Shown here: piece by piece, positions 16,746 to 24,813 of the stretch | Numbering within the stretch: position 1 is the first letter of the stretch | Layout: the number at the start of each line of letters is the position of its first letter | Assembly (NCBI GenBank): GCA_022841705.1 | Contig: JALHQZ010000018.1 | Coordinates: 1-40,817, forward strand | DNA length: 40,817 nt | Source: Pirellulales bacterium | GTDB taxonomy: Bacteria > Planctomycetota > Planctomycetia > Pirellulales > Lacipirellulaceae | Direction of reading: 5' to 3' | Position numbers and translations under genes: made by a program | The notes under the pieces: model-generated | The model's input: the letters and a program-made list of their open reading frames with translations, nothing else | Database searches by the model: none | Told to the model about the DNA's origin: nothing

Positions 16746-17285
16746 TCAGATTTTGGCGTACGAGGCGATCCGGTCGACGCCCGTCTTCTCGATGATCACT
16801 GCAGCACCGCCGAGCGCCAGCAACTCGGCCACCACCGCGCATCCGAGCGGGACGCCGCCTGCCAGTCTGATGAGCTGGCAGGCAGCCACCAGTGTGCCGC
16901 CTGTCGCCAGAATGTCGTCGACGACCAGAATGCGCTTGCCTGCGCCAATGGCGCTCTTCTGCACTTCGAGCGTATCGGTGCCGTACTCTTTCGAGTAGCT
17001 GATGCTCAGTGTTTCTCCAGGCAGCTTCCCAGGTTTGCGCATCTGAATGAAGCCGACGCCGAGGTGGCGAGCGATCAGCGGGCCAAAGATAAAACCGCGA
17101 GCCTCGAGACCAGCGACAGCGTCGACGCCTTCGCCGCGCCATTGAAGTGCCATGCTGGCGCACACCAAGTCGAGCGCGGCGGCATTGGCGAGCAGCGGCG
17201 AGATGTCGCAGAACTTCACACCCTTGAAATCGCAAGCGGGTAGTAGCGCCAGCACATCAGCGCGTTCAATTCGATCGCCACTCAT
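16746..17285 (-). CDS. apt: Adenine phosphoribosyltransferase
   Basis: A 179-residue protein, full length for APRT. It carries the PRPP-binding signature ILVVDDILATGGTL (119-132), the N-terminal FCDISPLL stretch (25-32), and VAGLEARGFIFGPLIA (57-72), all typical. It makes AMP from adenine and PRPP, i.e. purine salvage in the cytosol. I placed the start at 17285 (aaaaaaaagATGAGT). The longer frame begins at 17327, directly on the stop of the upstream gene as TAAATG, but adds a Lys/Cys-rich stretch that is only the A-tract translated. APRT is rarely carried by viruses; with the two kinases and Nudix enzyme it suggests nucleotide supply matters to this element. Confidence 0.93.
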   Translation of the reverse strand: MSGDRIERADVLALLPACDFKGVKFCDISPLLANAAALDLVCASMALQWRGEGVDAVAGLEARGFIFGPLIARHLGVGFIQMRKPGKLPGETLSISYSKEYGTDTLEVQKSAIGAGKRILVVDDILATGGTLVAACQLIRLAGGVPLGCAVVAELLALGGAAVIIEKTGVDRIASYAKI

Positions 17286-17327
17286 CTTTTTTTTGCAGAT
17301 AACTTTCTTCATTGGGCAGATCGCCAT

Positions 17328-18458
17328 TTAGAATTGGCGTGTTGCGGCGAGCAAGAGTGCAAGGACTGGTTTTTCGATCAACGCGCAGCGCTTCTCTTCG
17401 CCGCGGTACGAGCGCGCGACAAAGGCACGATTGGCGCCAAAGCGCAGTTTTGCTGCGGTGCGCAACTCTTCTTCGGTGTTGCTAACGAGGTCCGCCATTG
17501 TGATTGCAATAAGTACTTTGGCGCGCGCACGCAACAGCGCCTGGTACTTTGCAATTGCCTGCTGCAACTGACCAGACATCAGCAGCGGCGCAGGCACGAC
17601 AAGCACCACCGCATCGCAGCGTCGGTCGCCTGGGTGCTCGACGGATTCGCACGTGTTTTCGATGTCGTAGCACCCGTCGACAATCGCACACAGCGTCTCC
17701 GACGTGGCGACATTTTCTGAAATGTCAAGCAGACGCACGCGACACTCGTCGTCGTCGTCATCGCTGTCGACATCGCACGTGCTGTCATCGTCTTCGTCGT
17801 CAGGCTTCTCGGCGTCGGCGCCTGGCTTGTATCGCGAAACGCGCGCAATTCCTCCGGCCGGCTCTGTCTGCGCCAAACCGACTGGCGCCAGATCGAGCGG
17901 CTGCTTGCTGAAAGACAGCGTAGTGAGCGCCGCGTTGATCAAGCTCGATGTGCCGCTCTGTGGCGCGGCGCCAACAAACAGCACGTTAATGCTGCTGCGC
18001 AGCTGAGAGGTCGGGCGTGCATGCAAAACGTCGCCAGCAAACTCAATCACTGACTTTTGCCAAATGGCGCCGTCGGTCGCGAAGGTGCCGCTGCACGGCA
18101 CCAACGTGCGTGCAGTCGTATCGCTGAACAGGTCGAACTTAGCGTCGACATCAAGCTCATTCGGCGTCTTGAAGCCGACTGATGGACGCGTGATAATGTG
18201 CAAAGTCACGCTGCGTTGCGGAGCGATGCGGGGCACGAGCGCGGCGCTCGCAGCCCAGAAGCCATTGGCGCGTAGCTGCAACATGCCACCAGGAAAAGCG
18301 AGCGAGTCGTTGCACGCCGAGCTGTGCGGCGCCTGAAAAGGTCGCGGGGCATTATTGCGAATGGTCACTTCAAACTCGATCGTCAACGAGTTGAGCGAGC
18401 GGGACTTTTTGCCTTGCAAAGAAGTGAGCTGCAGAAGAATAGCTGGCGTGGGATTCAT
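17328..18458 (-). CDS. Degenerate GTPase-like P-loop protein
   Basis: A 376-residue protein. Residues 1-150 are strand-rich and may form a beta-sandwich. From 155, LFVGAAPQSGTSSLINA looks like a G1 loop of a GTPase (GxxxxGKS/T) in which the lysine is replaced by threonine. LLDISENVATSE may stand for the G3 region, and IAITMADLV near 320 for G4 (TMAD instead of NKxD). A long acidic insert (about 212-238) separates G1 and G3. The layout recalls small GTPases of the TRAFAC or interferon-inducible type. Loss of the G1 lysine suggests weak or no hydrolysis. The start is the ATG at 18458 after ccaaatcaagattg; the stop abuts the next reading frame. Confidence 0.55.
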   Translation of the reverse strand: MNPTPAILLQLTSLQGKKSRSLNSLTIEFEVTIRNNAPRPFQAPHSSACNDSLAFPGGMLQLRANGFWAASAALVPRIAPQRSVTLHIITRPSVGFKTPNELDVDAKFDLFSDTTARTLVPCSGTFATDGAIWQKSVIEFAGDVLHARPTSQLRSSINVLFVGAAPQSGTSSLINAALTTLSFSKQPLDLAPVGLAQTEPAGGIARVSRYKPGADAEKPDDEDDDSTCDVDSDDDDDECRVRLLDISENVATSETLCAIVDGCYDIENTCESVEHPGDRRCDAVVLVVPAPLLMSGQLQQAIAKYQALLRARAKVLIAITMADLVSNTEEELRTAAKLRFGANRAFVARSYRGEEKRCALIEKPVLALLLAATRQF

Positions 18459-18640
18459 CAATCTTGATTTGGTATATTGTGTTTGAAACTTATTTTCAAC
18501 AAATTTTGGTTTAAGTTTCGGTTTAAGTTTGGGTTTTGGGTTTTTGGTTTAAGTTTGGATTTAAATGGTTTTTTTTGTGTTTGAAATAAACCAAAGAGTT
18601 CTTTCAATCACAAACAATTTCAACAACTTTAATTTCTTAC
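18459..18640. promoter_or_regulatory. AT-rich divergent intergenic region with GGTTTAAGTTT repeats
   Basis: A 182-base gap between divergent genes, much richer in A and T than its neighbours. It holds three copies of GGTTTAAGTTT (18508-18518, 18520-18530, 18546-18556), two of them back to back. AAGTTTCGGTTT in the first pair is shared with the hairpin at 19824-19846. It may be a two-way promoter; the repeats could also bind a replication or transcription factor. Confidence 0.5.
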
Positions 18641-18874
18641 ATGTCGACATCAAATACTCCTTTCACGCCGAGTGCCGACGACTCGGTGGCCAGCTTTGAT
18701 GATGAGCAGTCCGACTCGTCGTGCGACATTGCGATTGCCTGCCCTTTCGACGAACGTTACCACGTGGCAACTCTTGAAGAACAGCAAGAAAGTGTCCAAA
18801 GTGCTCTTGATGCCGCAGCCCGCTGCGTTCATCCGCAAACGCCTGCCAATCGTGGCGGTTCTACTGGAAATTGA
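18641..18874 (+). CDS. Small acidic Ser-rich protein
   Basis: A 77-residue protein starting MSTSNTPFTPSADDSVASFD, with many Ser-Asp and Ser-Ala pairs (potential casein-kinase-2 sites) and a helical second half (YHVATLEEQQESVQSALDAA). There is no membrane span and no known family. It is preceded by the AT-rich repeat region and an ATG in the context cttacATGTCG. The 143 bases between its stop and the Nudix gene are AT-rich, with a T9 and an A7 tract near the end and no other feature. It is plausible as a real gene from its position, start context and composition, but unproven. Confidence 0.55.
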   Translation: MSTSNTPFTPSADDSVASFDDEQSDSSCDIAIACPFDERYHVATLEEQQESVQSALDAAARCVHPQTPANRGGSTGN

Positions 18875-19017
18875 AAGCACACAAGTCCGCAAAAAATAAA
18901 ATTTATCAATAATGGCCGCCCGAACATGAATATTCAAAAAGTTTTGCAAATTTTTCAAAAACTATATTAATTTTGAAATCTTGTTTTTTTTTCAAAAAAA
19001 GCTACAATCCAACAAGG

Positions 19018-19755
19018 ATGAGCAGCGCGGAGCCTTTTAAGGAGTTGCGGATTGTGCAGCGCGCCTACGTGATTGTGTGGTGGCGCGATGAGAGTAGCGG
19101 CGAGGTGTTGTGTTTGAGTGGACGCGAAAATGCCGTGCATCAGCGCGCGCTGGCGCAGCTGCTAGCGACGGCAGCGCCGCCCGGCATTGAGATTGATGAG
19201 AATGGCGCCGACCGAAGCAAGGGCGTCGGCAAGAATCTGAGCGGCGTGCTCTTGATTGGGCGCACTGCGCTGCCAGGCGGGCGCGTCGATCGCGGCGAAA
19301 CGTTTGAGGAGGCAGCGGTGCGCGAGCTGTCCGAAGAGTTTGGCATGAGTGTCGATCTGACCGAGCTCGAGCCGCTGGGCGACGGCACGCCGGTGCGCAT
19401 TGATTCGAGCGACATTCGTTTCTTTGCGCTCAACTTGGCCGGCGTGTTCCCGTTCCCGGCCAACACCACGCAGGCGGCCAACATTTTCGTCGCCGCTTTC
19501 AAGCCAAACTCGGACAAGCGCAGCATCGAGGTGGTGCCGCTTGCGCAGCTGCCAAAGCTGCTCGAGCGCCCCGATGCAGCCGACATTGCCTTTCTTGAAC
19601 AGGAAATGGCGAAGCTTGCCACAGCGCTCGAGCCTGGCAGCGTCGTGGCAGCCGACCACCTCGCCGACTCTCTCTGCGCGTTCCAGAAGAGCCGCCCGCT
19701 CGCGCACCAGGTCGACGCAGTCACGCAGTTTGCGGAAAAACTGAAAAATGTTTGA
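19018..19755 (+). CDS. Nudix hydrolase
   Basis: A 245-residue protein with a complete Nudix box GGRVDRGETFEEAAVRELSE followed by EFG (87-109), fitting G-x5-E-x7-REUxEExGU. The box coordinates Mg and cleaves nucleoside diphosphate-linked substrates. An N-terminal strand AYVIVWWRDE (16-25) and RFFALNLAGVF after the box fit the fold. Substrate could be oxidised dNTPs, sugar nucleotides or, as in poxvirus D9/D10, mRNA caps; sequence alone does not decide. I chose the ATG at 19018 (aacaaggATGAGC), which follows an A7 tract by 15 bases; an upstream start at 18973 would translate the tract. It is followed by the longest internal gap in the window. Confidence 0.9.
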   Translation: MSSAEPFKELRIVQRAYVIVWWRDESSGEVLCLSGRENAVHQRALAQLLATAAPPGIEIDENGADRSKGVGKNLSGVLLIGRTALPGGRVDRGETFEEAAVRELSEEFGMSVDLTELEPLGDGTPVRIDSSDIRFFALNLAGVFPFPANTTQAANIFVAAFKPNSDKRSIEVVPLAQLPKLLERPDAADIAFLEQEMAKLATALEPGSVVAADHLADSLCAFQKSRPLAHQVDAVTQFAEKLKNV

Positions 19756-20148
19756 AGTTTTTCAATGATCAGATAGAATCTTTTCGTTTTGCACCGGGAG
19801 TTCTGACGCCGGCAATTGGTTAGAGTTTCGGTTTGTGAAACCGAAACTGTCTGTGAATAACTTTTTAATTTTGGCCATTATCGGTCATTCCGAGAACCAT
19901 TTGGGTTTTTTTTCCGAAAAAGAAACCGCACGGCGATTGCGGAGAAAAAAAAAACTTGTGTCAACTTTGACTCATTCTACAACACTTTTTCACCCAAGCA
20001 TTCCAGCACCAAACACCACCAATCAATCAGTAAGACTCGAAACATCTGCCATTCGTGTGTCTGTGTGTGCTTGCGTTTCTTCTCCGCGACCGAAAACGCT
20101 CGGAAAGTGTCCGAGAATAACTTTTTTTTCAATTTTTTTTTCATCAAA
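19756..20148. promoter_or_regulatory. Long leader or intergenic region with hairpin and T-tracts
   Basis: About 390 bases with no ATG-started gene. A perfect 11-base stem with a 3-base loop lies at 19824-19848 (aGTTTCGGTTT, gtg, AAACCGAAACt), 70 bases past the Nudix stop; it may be a transcript end signal or a protein site. Further on are an A10 tract (near 19945-19954) and two T tracts (T8 and T9, 20122-20141) just in front of the next coding region. The reading frame of the following gene is open without any ATG from 19861 onward. Confidence 0.55.
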
Positions 20149-21837
20149 GTGTCGTTTGATAATGAGACCGAATACGAGAGCACGAGCGCGAGTGACAGCG
20201 AGAGCGTCGAACAAGAAGAAGTCGTGCAGACCAAGGGCAGCAGCACGAGCCGACTGACACGTGAGCTTTCGGCGAATGGCACGTTTAAGAACGTTCTCGG
20301 CCATGCCGAAGTGCAGCTGCTGGTCTGCGCGTTCGACTTGGGCGAGCTGAAGAGCTCTCTGGTGACGGCGGCGCAACACCTGAAGCTGGCGACGACGCGC
20401 CAGTGCGCCGGCATCAATCCGAAGATCCGTGCTGCTTACGAGCAGGGTCGCCTGAGCTATGCTCTGTTGCTGCCCAACAAGCTCTTGCTCGCTCTGAACC
20501 CCGAGCGCTGGAGCCTCATCACCAACACCACGTACAGCCGCGCCTACCCGCTGTACGGCAACAAGAAGATGATCGAACGCGCGTCCGATGATCCGGAAGT
20601 GCGCAAGGCGCTCTTTGGCTCACTCAGCGCCTGGGTCACGCAGGAGCGCCGCGAGACGATGCTTGCTGCCAAGATCGACGCCGGCCACCTGACGCAGCGC
20701 GATCTCGACACCACCTTTCGCGCGCTCACGCAGGAGGAGTACAAGAAGAAGGAGTCTGCGTTCGAGCAGAACGACGATATTCCGCGCGTGCAGCGCATCG
20801 GCGAGGTCACTGGCAGCCTGCACGCTTGCAAGATTGTGCCGGCGGCGAGCGGCAGCGTCGACGAGCCCGCGCTGTACGAGTTTACTGGCGCCGGCAACAA
20901 GCCCAAGGCCGAGAAGCCGAGCGCCGAGAAGCTCAAGGCCGCGAAGCCGAAAGTCGAGAAGCCGAAAGTCGTGAAGACCAAGGCCGTCAAGCGCCGCCAA
21001 CCGCCGGTGCGCATCGACGAGCTGTCCGAGGACGAAGACGCGTACCAGGTTGACGAGCGCCCGCTGCCCAGTGCGGCGGCGCCGGCGACCAAGCAGCGCC
21101 GTGTGCTCGAGCCGCCGGTGGCGGCGGCGGCAGCCGAGGTGGAGCAGATTCGCCAGGAGCAGTACGCGAGCATCTTGACCGACATTGACAAGGATGTCAC
21201 CAAGGAGCAGGCAGAGGCGCGGCCGGCGGCGCTCGCCGGCCTGCAGGAACTGGTGAGCCACCAAGAGGTGCTGATGGCGGGCGTGGCGCCGTCGTTCGAG
21301 GTCAAGTTCCAGCCCAACTTCAACCTGTGCAGCGCCGCCACGCCTCAGCGTCCGACTTTTATCAATATCGCTCTGTCGGACGAGGCGCGCGCTGCGATCA
21401 GCGACGGCGAGCTCTTCATCACGCTGCGCATGAACCAGCCGAATCTGATCTACAATCGTCTGCTGCGCGTCGACTTTGACAAGATCGACTCGACCATTCG
21501 CCACGCTCTGTGCTGCAACGACAGCCTGAGTCTGGCGGTGTTCGCCGACGACGTCAAGAACACGCTCGAGATGGCGATCGGCACGGACGGCCAGCTGAAC
21601 AAGCTCGACGCCACTCACATCTTCACCGCGCAGCAGATCGAGGCGTGCGTCTACGCCTACATGCAGCTCGGCTATAGTCGCGAGATGATCAAGCAGCAGC
21701 TGCGCTGGCGCGGCGTCGAGTCGTGCAGCATCTTCGGTCTCGAAGTGCCCGACAACGATATGATGGAGGACATGTGGCGCTTCCTCCAGAGCCAGCCGAT
21801 CGACTCGGTGTTTGACCAAGAACTGTGCAACATTTAA
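20149..21837 (+). CDS. Abundant-type protein with acidic N-terminus and histone-H1-like basic linker; no ATG
   Basis: About 562 residues if begun at GTG 20149. I do not recognise the family. It has an acidic Ser-rich start, a helical domain (about 30-220), a Lys/Pro/Ala linker (KPKVEKPKVVKTKAVKRRQ, near 260-290) like histone H1 tails, an Ala-rich helix, and a C-terminal domain with strands (about 390-500). Codon use is the most biased in the window (37 G or C in the 60-base block at 21601), typical of highly expressed genes. No ATG lies in frame before the folded part. GTG at 20149 gives an MS start after T-tracts. Alternatively a 43-base intron (20107-20149, GT...AG with a polypyrimidine tract) would join A to TG and create ATGTCG. 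A capsid or nucleoprotein role is a guess. Confidence 0.7.
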   Translation: MSFDNETEYESTSASDSESVEQEEVVQTKGSSTSRLTRELSANGTFKNVLGHAEVQLLVCAFDLGELKSSLVTAAQHLKLATTRQCAGINPKIRAAYEQGRLSYALLLPNKLLLALNPERWSLITNTTYSRAYPLYGNKKMIERASDDPEVRKALFGSLSAWVTQERRETMLAAKIDAGHLTQRDLDTTFRALTQEEYKKKESAFEQNDDIPRVQRIGEVTGSLHACKIVPAASGSVDEPALYEFTGAGNKPKAEKPSAEKLKAAKPKVEKPKVVKTKAVKRRQPPVRIDELSEDEDAYQVDERPLPSAAAPATKQRRVLEPPVAAAAAEVEQIRQEQYASILTDIDKDVTKEQAEARPAALAGLQELVSHQEVLMAGVAPSFEVKFQPNFNLCSAATPQRPTFINIALSDEARAAISDGELFITLRMNQPNLIYNRLLRVDFDKIDSTIRHALCCNDSLSLAVFADDVKNTLEMAIGTDGQLNKLDATHIFTAQQIEACVYAYMQLGYSREMIKQQLRWRGVESCSIFGLEVPDNDMMEDMWRFLQSQPIDSVFDQELCNI

Positions 21838-23393
21838 AATTCCAAAGGCGAATTTGCAGCAGCATAGTGGTTTTTGGCGCGCCGCTGCTTAGCGGCGCTG
21901 TTGCCCAGGCTCTCGCTGCTCGTGTCAACGTTGGCCACGTCTGCAGACATTGCATAGTCGCGCGAAAACGCCACCTTTCGCATCTCGTTCTCTTCGACCG
22001 CGTCGTAGTTGTTGGCGCTTTGTTTGCCGAGTGGTAGAACGCTGTCGTAGACGGCTGGCTCTCGTTTCTTCGAAATAGCGAAAATGCCACCGGTCGCCAC
22101 AGTCAGCTTTTGATAGAAGCTTTGCGGCGCCGGCGCCGCCGCACCACCGGTCTCCTCTTCGACTCGCACAATGCCTCTGCCCTTCACGTAGCGCACGGGT
22201 AGGCTGCCATACTCTTTCGATGGCGGGCCGACGTGATGATTGTCGTCGCTCGACGACAGCGAACCAGCCTCGCTGTACTCTTTGCTGCGGCGCTTGCGAT
22301 GCCAGCGCACGAGAAACACGACAGCCACAACCAGCAGAGCGCACGCCAGCACAGCGATCACAACAGAGAAAATGATAAACGTCGTCTCATCATCAGAGGC
22401 CGCTGTATCAGTGCTCTCCTGTTCGGCGGCGGCACGGCTGGTGCTGTTGCCAACGCTACTTTCGACAGCAACCACGGTAGTGGTGGTTGTGGTGGTGGTT
22501 GAAAGAGAACCCATTGACGTTGGTGGCGGTGTCGTTGGCGTCTCGGACGTCCAACATTCGTCTGAGACGTCGACAACGAGACTGCGAAATGTCGTAATCG
22601 TGCGCCGCGTCATCAAGTAGAGACGAATGGCGGTGCGGTCGGTCGCGAGCCAGCGGCTGGCATTGACTTGCGCGGTGCCGAGCAGCGTCTCGTTGCTGCT
22701 CTCGATAATGGTGCCGTCAAATGTCGCATTTTTCAGGTGCACTCGTAGAGATCGCCAGCGCATTAGCGCCGATGTGACGTTGATGCGCGCCTCCAGATCG
22801 ATGGTGTAGTTGCCGACTACGCCGGCGCGCCCTCCAGGAAGCGTGGTGTTCTGAAACACCACACAGGTGTTTGCTGTTTCAAAATTGCACGTGTTGTTGC
22901 CCTGGTGGTGGTAGGCGAATGCAACTGGCGTGCCGTAGTCGTAGCCGCGGAACAGCACGAGCGACTTTATCGTTCCGGTTCCAAAAGTGAAGCCGAGACC
23001 GGCGGGCCAGTCGTCGCGCTCCTCGTCCGACGCCAGCACAAGCTTGTGCGTCAACCCGATACCACCGTATTCGTTTTGAGGCGCGGGTATCTCTGAAACG
23101 TAGCGTACGCGTACGCTACGCTCGGCGCAGGCCGGTGTGGGTGGCGGCAGCAGCGACCCGATCGCTTCCGTGCGCACAGTGTCAAGCATTCGCGACGCGC
23201 CGGCGCCCATTACCAGCGAGCCGTTGCTGTTGATTGAAAACTGCGGCATGAGTTGGTAGTTGGCTCGCAGATTGATTGAATCGTTCAGATTCAAAAACAA
23301 GCCGCGCCACGTCTGCGCCGGCAGGTCAAAGTAGCGCCAGTTCTCAGCGGCTGCGGCGGCAGCGAGCACAAACAGCATATGGAAAGCACTCAT
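21834..23393 (-). CDS. Type I membrane glycoprotein with tyrosine-motif tail
   Basis: A 519-residue protein. A signal peptide (1-16), an ectodomain to about 335, one membrane span (about 338-361, FIIFSVVIAVLACALLVVAV) and a stop-transfer RWHRKRR. The ectodomain is strand-rich with at least eight N-x-S/T sites and a few cysteines. It may be lectin-like, and ends in a Thr-rich stalk (near 310). The cytoplasmic tail of about 155 residues carries several tyrosine motifs: YGSL, YDSV and YDAV, the last two ten residues apart. These are YxxPhi-type sorting signals or immunoreceptor-like motifs. It could be the envelope or receptor-binding protein, or act on host membranes. Its stop overlaps the previous gene's stop by four bases; the start is 20 bases from a divergent kinase gene. 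Confidence 0.85.
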   Translation of the reverse strand: MSAFHMLFVLAAAAAAENWRYFDLPAQTWRGLFLNLNDSINLRANYQLMPQFSINSNGSLVMGAGASRMLDTVRTEAIGSLLPPPTPACAERSVRVRYVSEIPAPQNEYGGIGLTHKLVLASDEERDDWPAGLGFTFGTGTIKSLVLFRGYDYGTPVAFAYHHQGNNTCNFETANTCVVFQNTTLPGGRAGVVGNYTIDLEARINVTSALMRWRSLRVHLKNATFDGTIIESSNETLLGTAQVNASRWLATDRTAIRLYLMTRRTITTFRSLVVDVSDECWTSETPTTPPPTSMGSLSTTTTTTTTVVAVESSVGNSTSRAAAEQESTDTAASDDETTFIIFSVVIAVLACALLVVAVVFLVRWHRKRRSKEYSEAGSLSSSDDNHHVGPPSKEYGSLPVRYVKGRGIVRVEEETGGAAAPAPQSFYQKLTVATGGIFAISKKREPAVYDSVLPLGKQSANNYDAVEENEMRKVAFSRDYAMSADVANVDTSSESLGNSAAKQRRAKNHYAAANSPLEF

Positions 23394-23413
23394 TCGTTCA
23401 GGTGACTCAAAGT

Positions 23414-24232
23414 ATGAGCACCCGCGATGGAGAGTACCAAATGATGGAGCTGGCGGTGATCGTGGTGTTTGGCGCGCCGGCCACAGGCAAAACGACGCTG
23501 CTGCAGCGCATCAAGAATGAGCCGTTGCAAGGAAAAGTCTATTATACGACGATCGACGAGCCGACGCACGAGCCGCACATTGTCGAGCTGCTCCGCCAAA
23601 TGTACAATGAGACAGAGGCGGTGGTGCGCGCGGGCAACTCGGTGGCCTACCGCGTGCAGAGCGAAATCATGTCGGAGCGCGCACGCCTCTACCGCGAATT
23701 CGCCGAGACCAGCAAAGCCATGAAGGAGATACGGTCGGCGGCGCACGCCGGTGCCAAAACTCTCGTTGTCGTGTGCGACGGCCACTTGCTCACCGACGAC
23801 AAACTCTACGCCGCCTCCAAGGCCGACAGTGGTCAAATCAGCTCCGACCAACTGCGCATTTACGAAACGCACAAGGCGGCATTTCTGCGCGAAATGCACA
23901 GCTCGTTTGCGCGACCGTTGGCATTCATCGAACTTGTTCTCGATGACGAGAGCGGTCAGACGCATGCGCGTCGCATCTCGGAGCGCGACAGTGTCGCGGA
24001 AGCGGGCGTGCCGGCCGACATCTTCGCGCGCCTTGCACGCTATTCGCACACAACCGCCGAGGACTTGGCGCGTCATGACTTTGCCGTCGACCGCATCACC
24101 ACCGATCACTGCGACCCTGCTGCCGTCCACAGCGCCTTCAGTGCGATTGTGCAGGCGAAGCTGGCGGCATCAGACCTAACACCGACCTGGTTTTTCCAAC
24201 CGAGTTCGGTGCCCAAAGAGATCACGGCCTAA
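23414..24232 (+). CDS. Deoxynucleoside kinase-like P-loop enzyme (second)
   Basis: A 272-residue soluble protein. The P-loop is GAPATGKT (20-27), and VVVCDGHLLTDD (118-129) occupies the place of the DRS catalytic motif. ARRISERDSVAEAGVPADIF (185-204) looks like the lid arginines of deoxynucleoside or shikimate-type kinases. The DRS motif is not intact (CDGH), so substrate or chemistry may differ from the membrane-anchored kinase at 823-2082; a thymidylate-kinase-like or other NMP-kinase role is possible. The ATG at 23414 leaves a 20-base divergent gap to 23393. Sequence upstream to 23276 is antisense to the glycoprotein. Confidence 0.7.
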   Translation: MSTRDGEYQMMELAVIVVFGAPATGKTTLLQRIKNEPLQGKVYYTTIDEPTHEPHIVELLRQMYNETEAVVRAGNSVAYRVQSEIMSERARLYREFAETSKAMKEIRSAAHAGAKTLVVVCDGHLLTDDKLYAASKADSGQISSDQLRIYETHKAAFLREMHSSFARPLAFIELVLDDESGQTHARRISERDSVAEAGVPADIFARLARYSHTTAEDLARHDFAVDRITTDHCDPAAVHSAFSAIVQAKLAASDLTPTWFFQPSSVPKEITA

Positions 24233-24244
24233 CTTTCTTTAAAA

Positions 24245-24520
24245 ATGACGACGCCTTCCATTCAATTTCCGCTTGGCAAAATTGGACCGCTGGAGAAGGA
24301 GGCAATTTTGCGTCCATTGATTGCCGTCAGACGCCAGTACTTGAAATGGAATTGCCAAACGAGCATGTACATTGACCAACACGCGAATCAAACAACTGGC
24401 CGATTCGAAGACACCGCCACTCTGCTGCTGCACAACGACACTGCAGTCGAGTGCGCCGATGAAATTGGCACCGCGGTCTACGATGTTTTGCTTACTCATT
24501 GGCGCACGTGGCAAGACTGA
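24245..24520 (+). CDS. Small unknown protein, 91 residues
   Basis: Starts MTTPSIQFPLGKIG after ctttctttaaaaATG, the usual A-rich context. It has an amphipathic helix (EKEAILRPLIAVRRQYLKW, about 18-36) and a C-terminal helix (ECADEIGTAVYDVLLTHWRT). There is no known family. It sits 12 bases after the kinase stop, and is likely a real small gene from position and composition. Confidence 0.6.
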   Translation: MTTPSIQFPLGKIGPLEKEAILRPLIAVRRQYLKWNCQTSMYIDQHANQTTGRFEDTATLLLHNDTAVECADEIGTAVYDVLLTHWRTWQD

Positions 24521-24556
24521 AGAGGTTTCAGGCTCAAACAACAAACACTTTAAAGA

Positions 24557-24775
24557 ATGTCTGCTGTTGGCAACTCTTCGATTGGCGTGATTTTTGACAA
24601 AACTGGCAAGCAGTACAAGGCGAACAATACTGGCACGACAGTAGCCGGCGTTGTTGCTGGCGGCGCTTCGCTCGACGGCCCCAGTGGTGCCAAGCCTGTG
24701 CCTGGCCCGAGTGTTTTTGGCGAGGCACGCGCAAAAGCAAACAGCGATCCGACCATCACCACCGTCATTCGCTGA
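24557..24775 (+). CDS. Small unknown Gly/Ala/Pro-rich protein, 72 residues
   Basis: Starts MSAVGNSSIGVIFDKTGKQY after aacactttaaagaATG. The middle is flexible (TTVAGVVAGGASLDGPSGAK) and there is no span or cysteine. An open frame of the same length on the other strand reads as a hydrophobic protein, but it lacks the A-rich start context and lies antisense. Function unknown; could be a virion peptide. Confidence 0.55.
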   Translation: MSAVGNSSIGVIFDKTGKQYKANNTGTTVAGVVAGGASLDGPSGAKPVPGPSVFGEARAKANSDPTITTVIR

Positions 24776-24813
24776 GCTCCGTTGATTAAAGGACAGACGT
24801 GCGTTTCTTTCTT

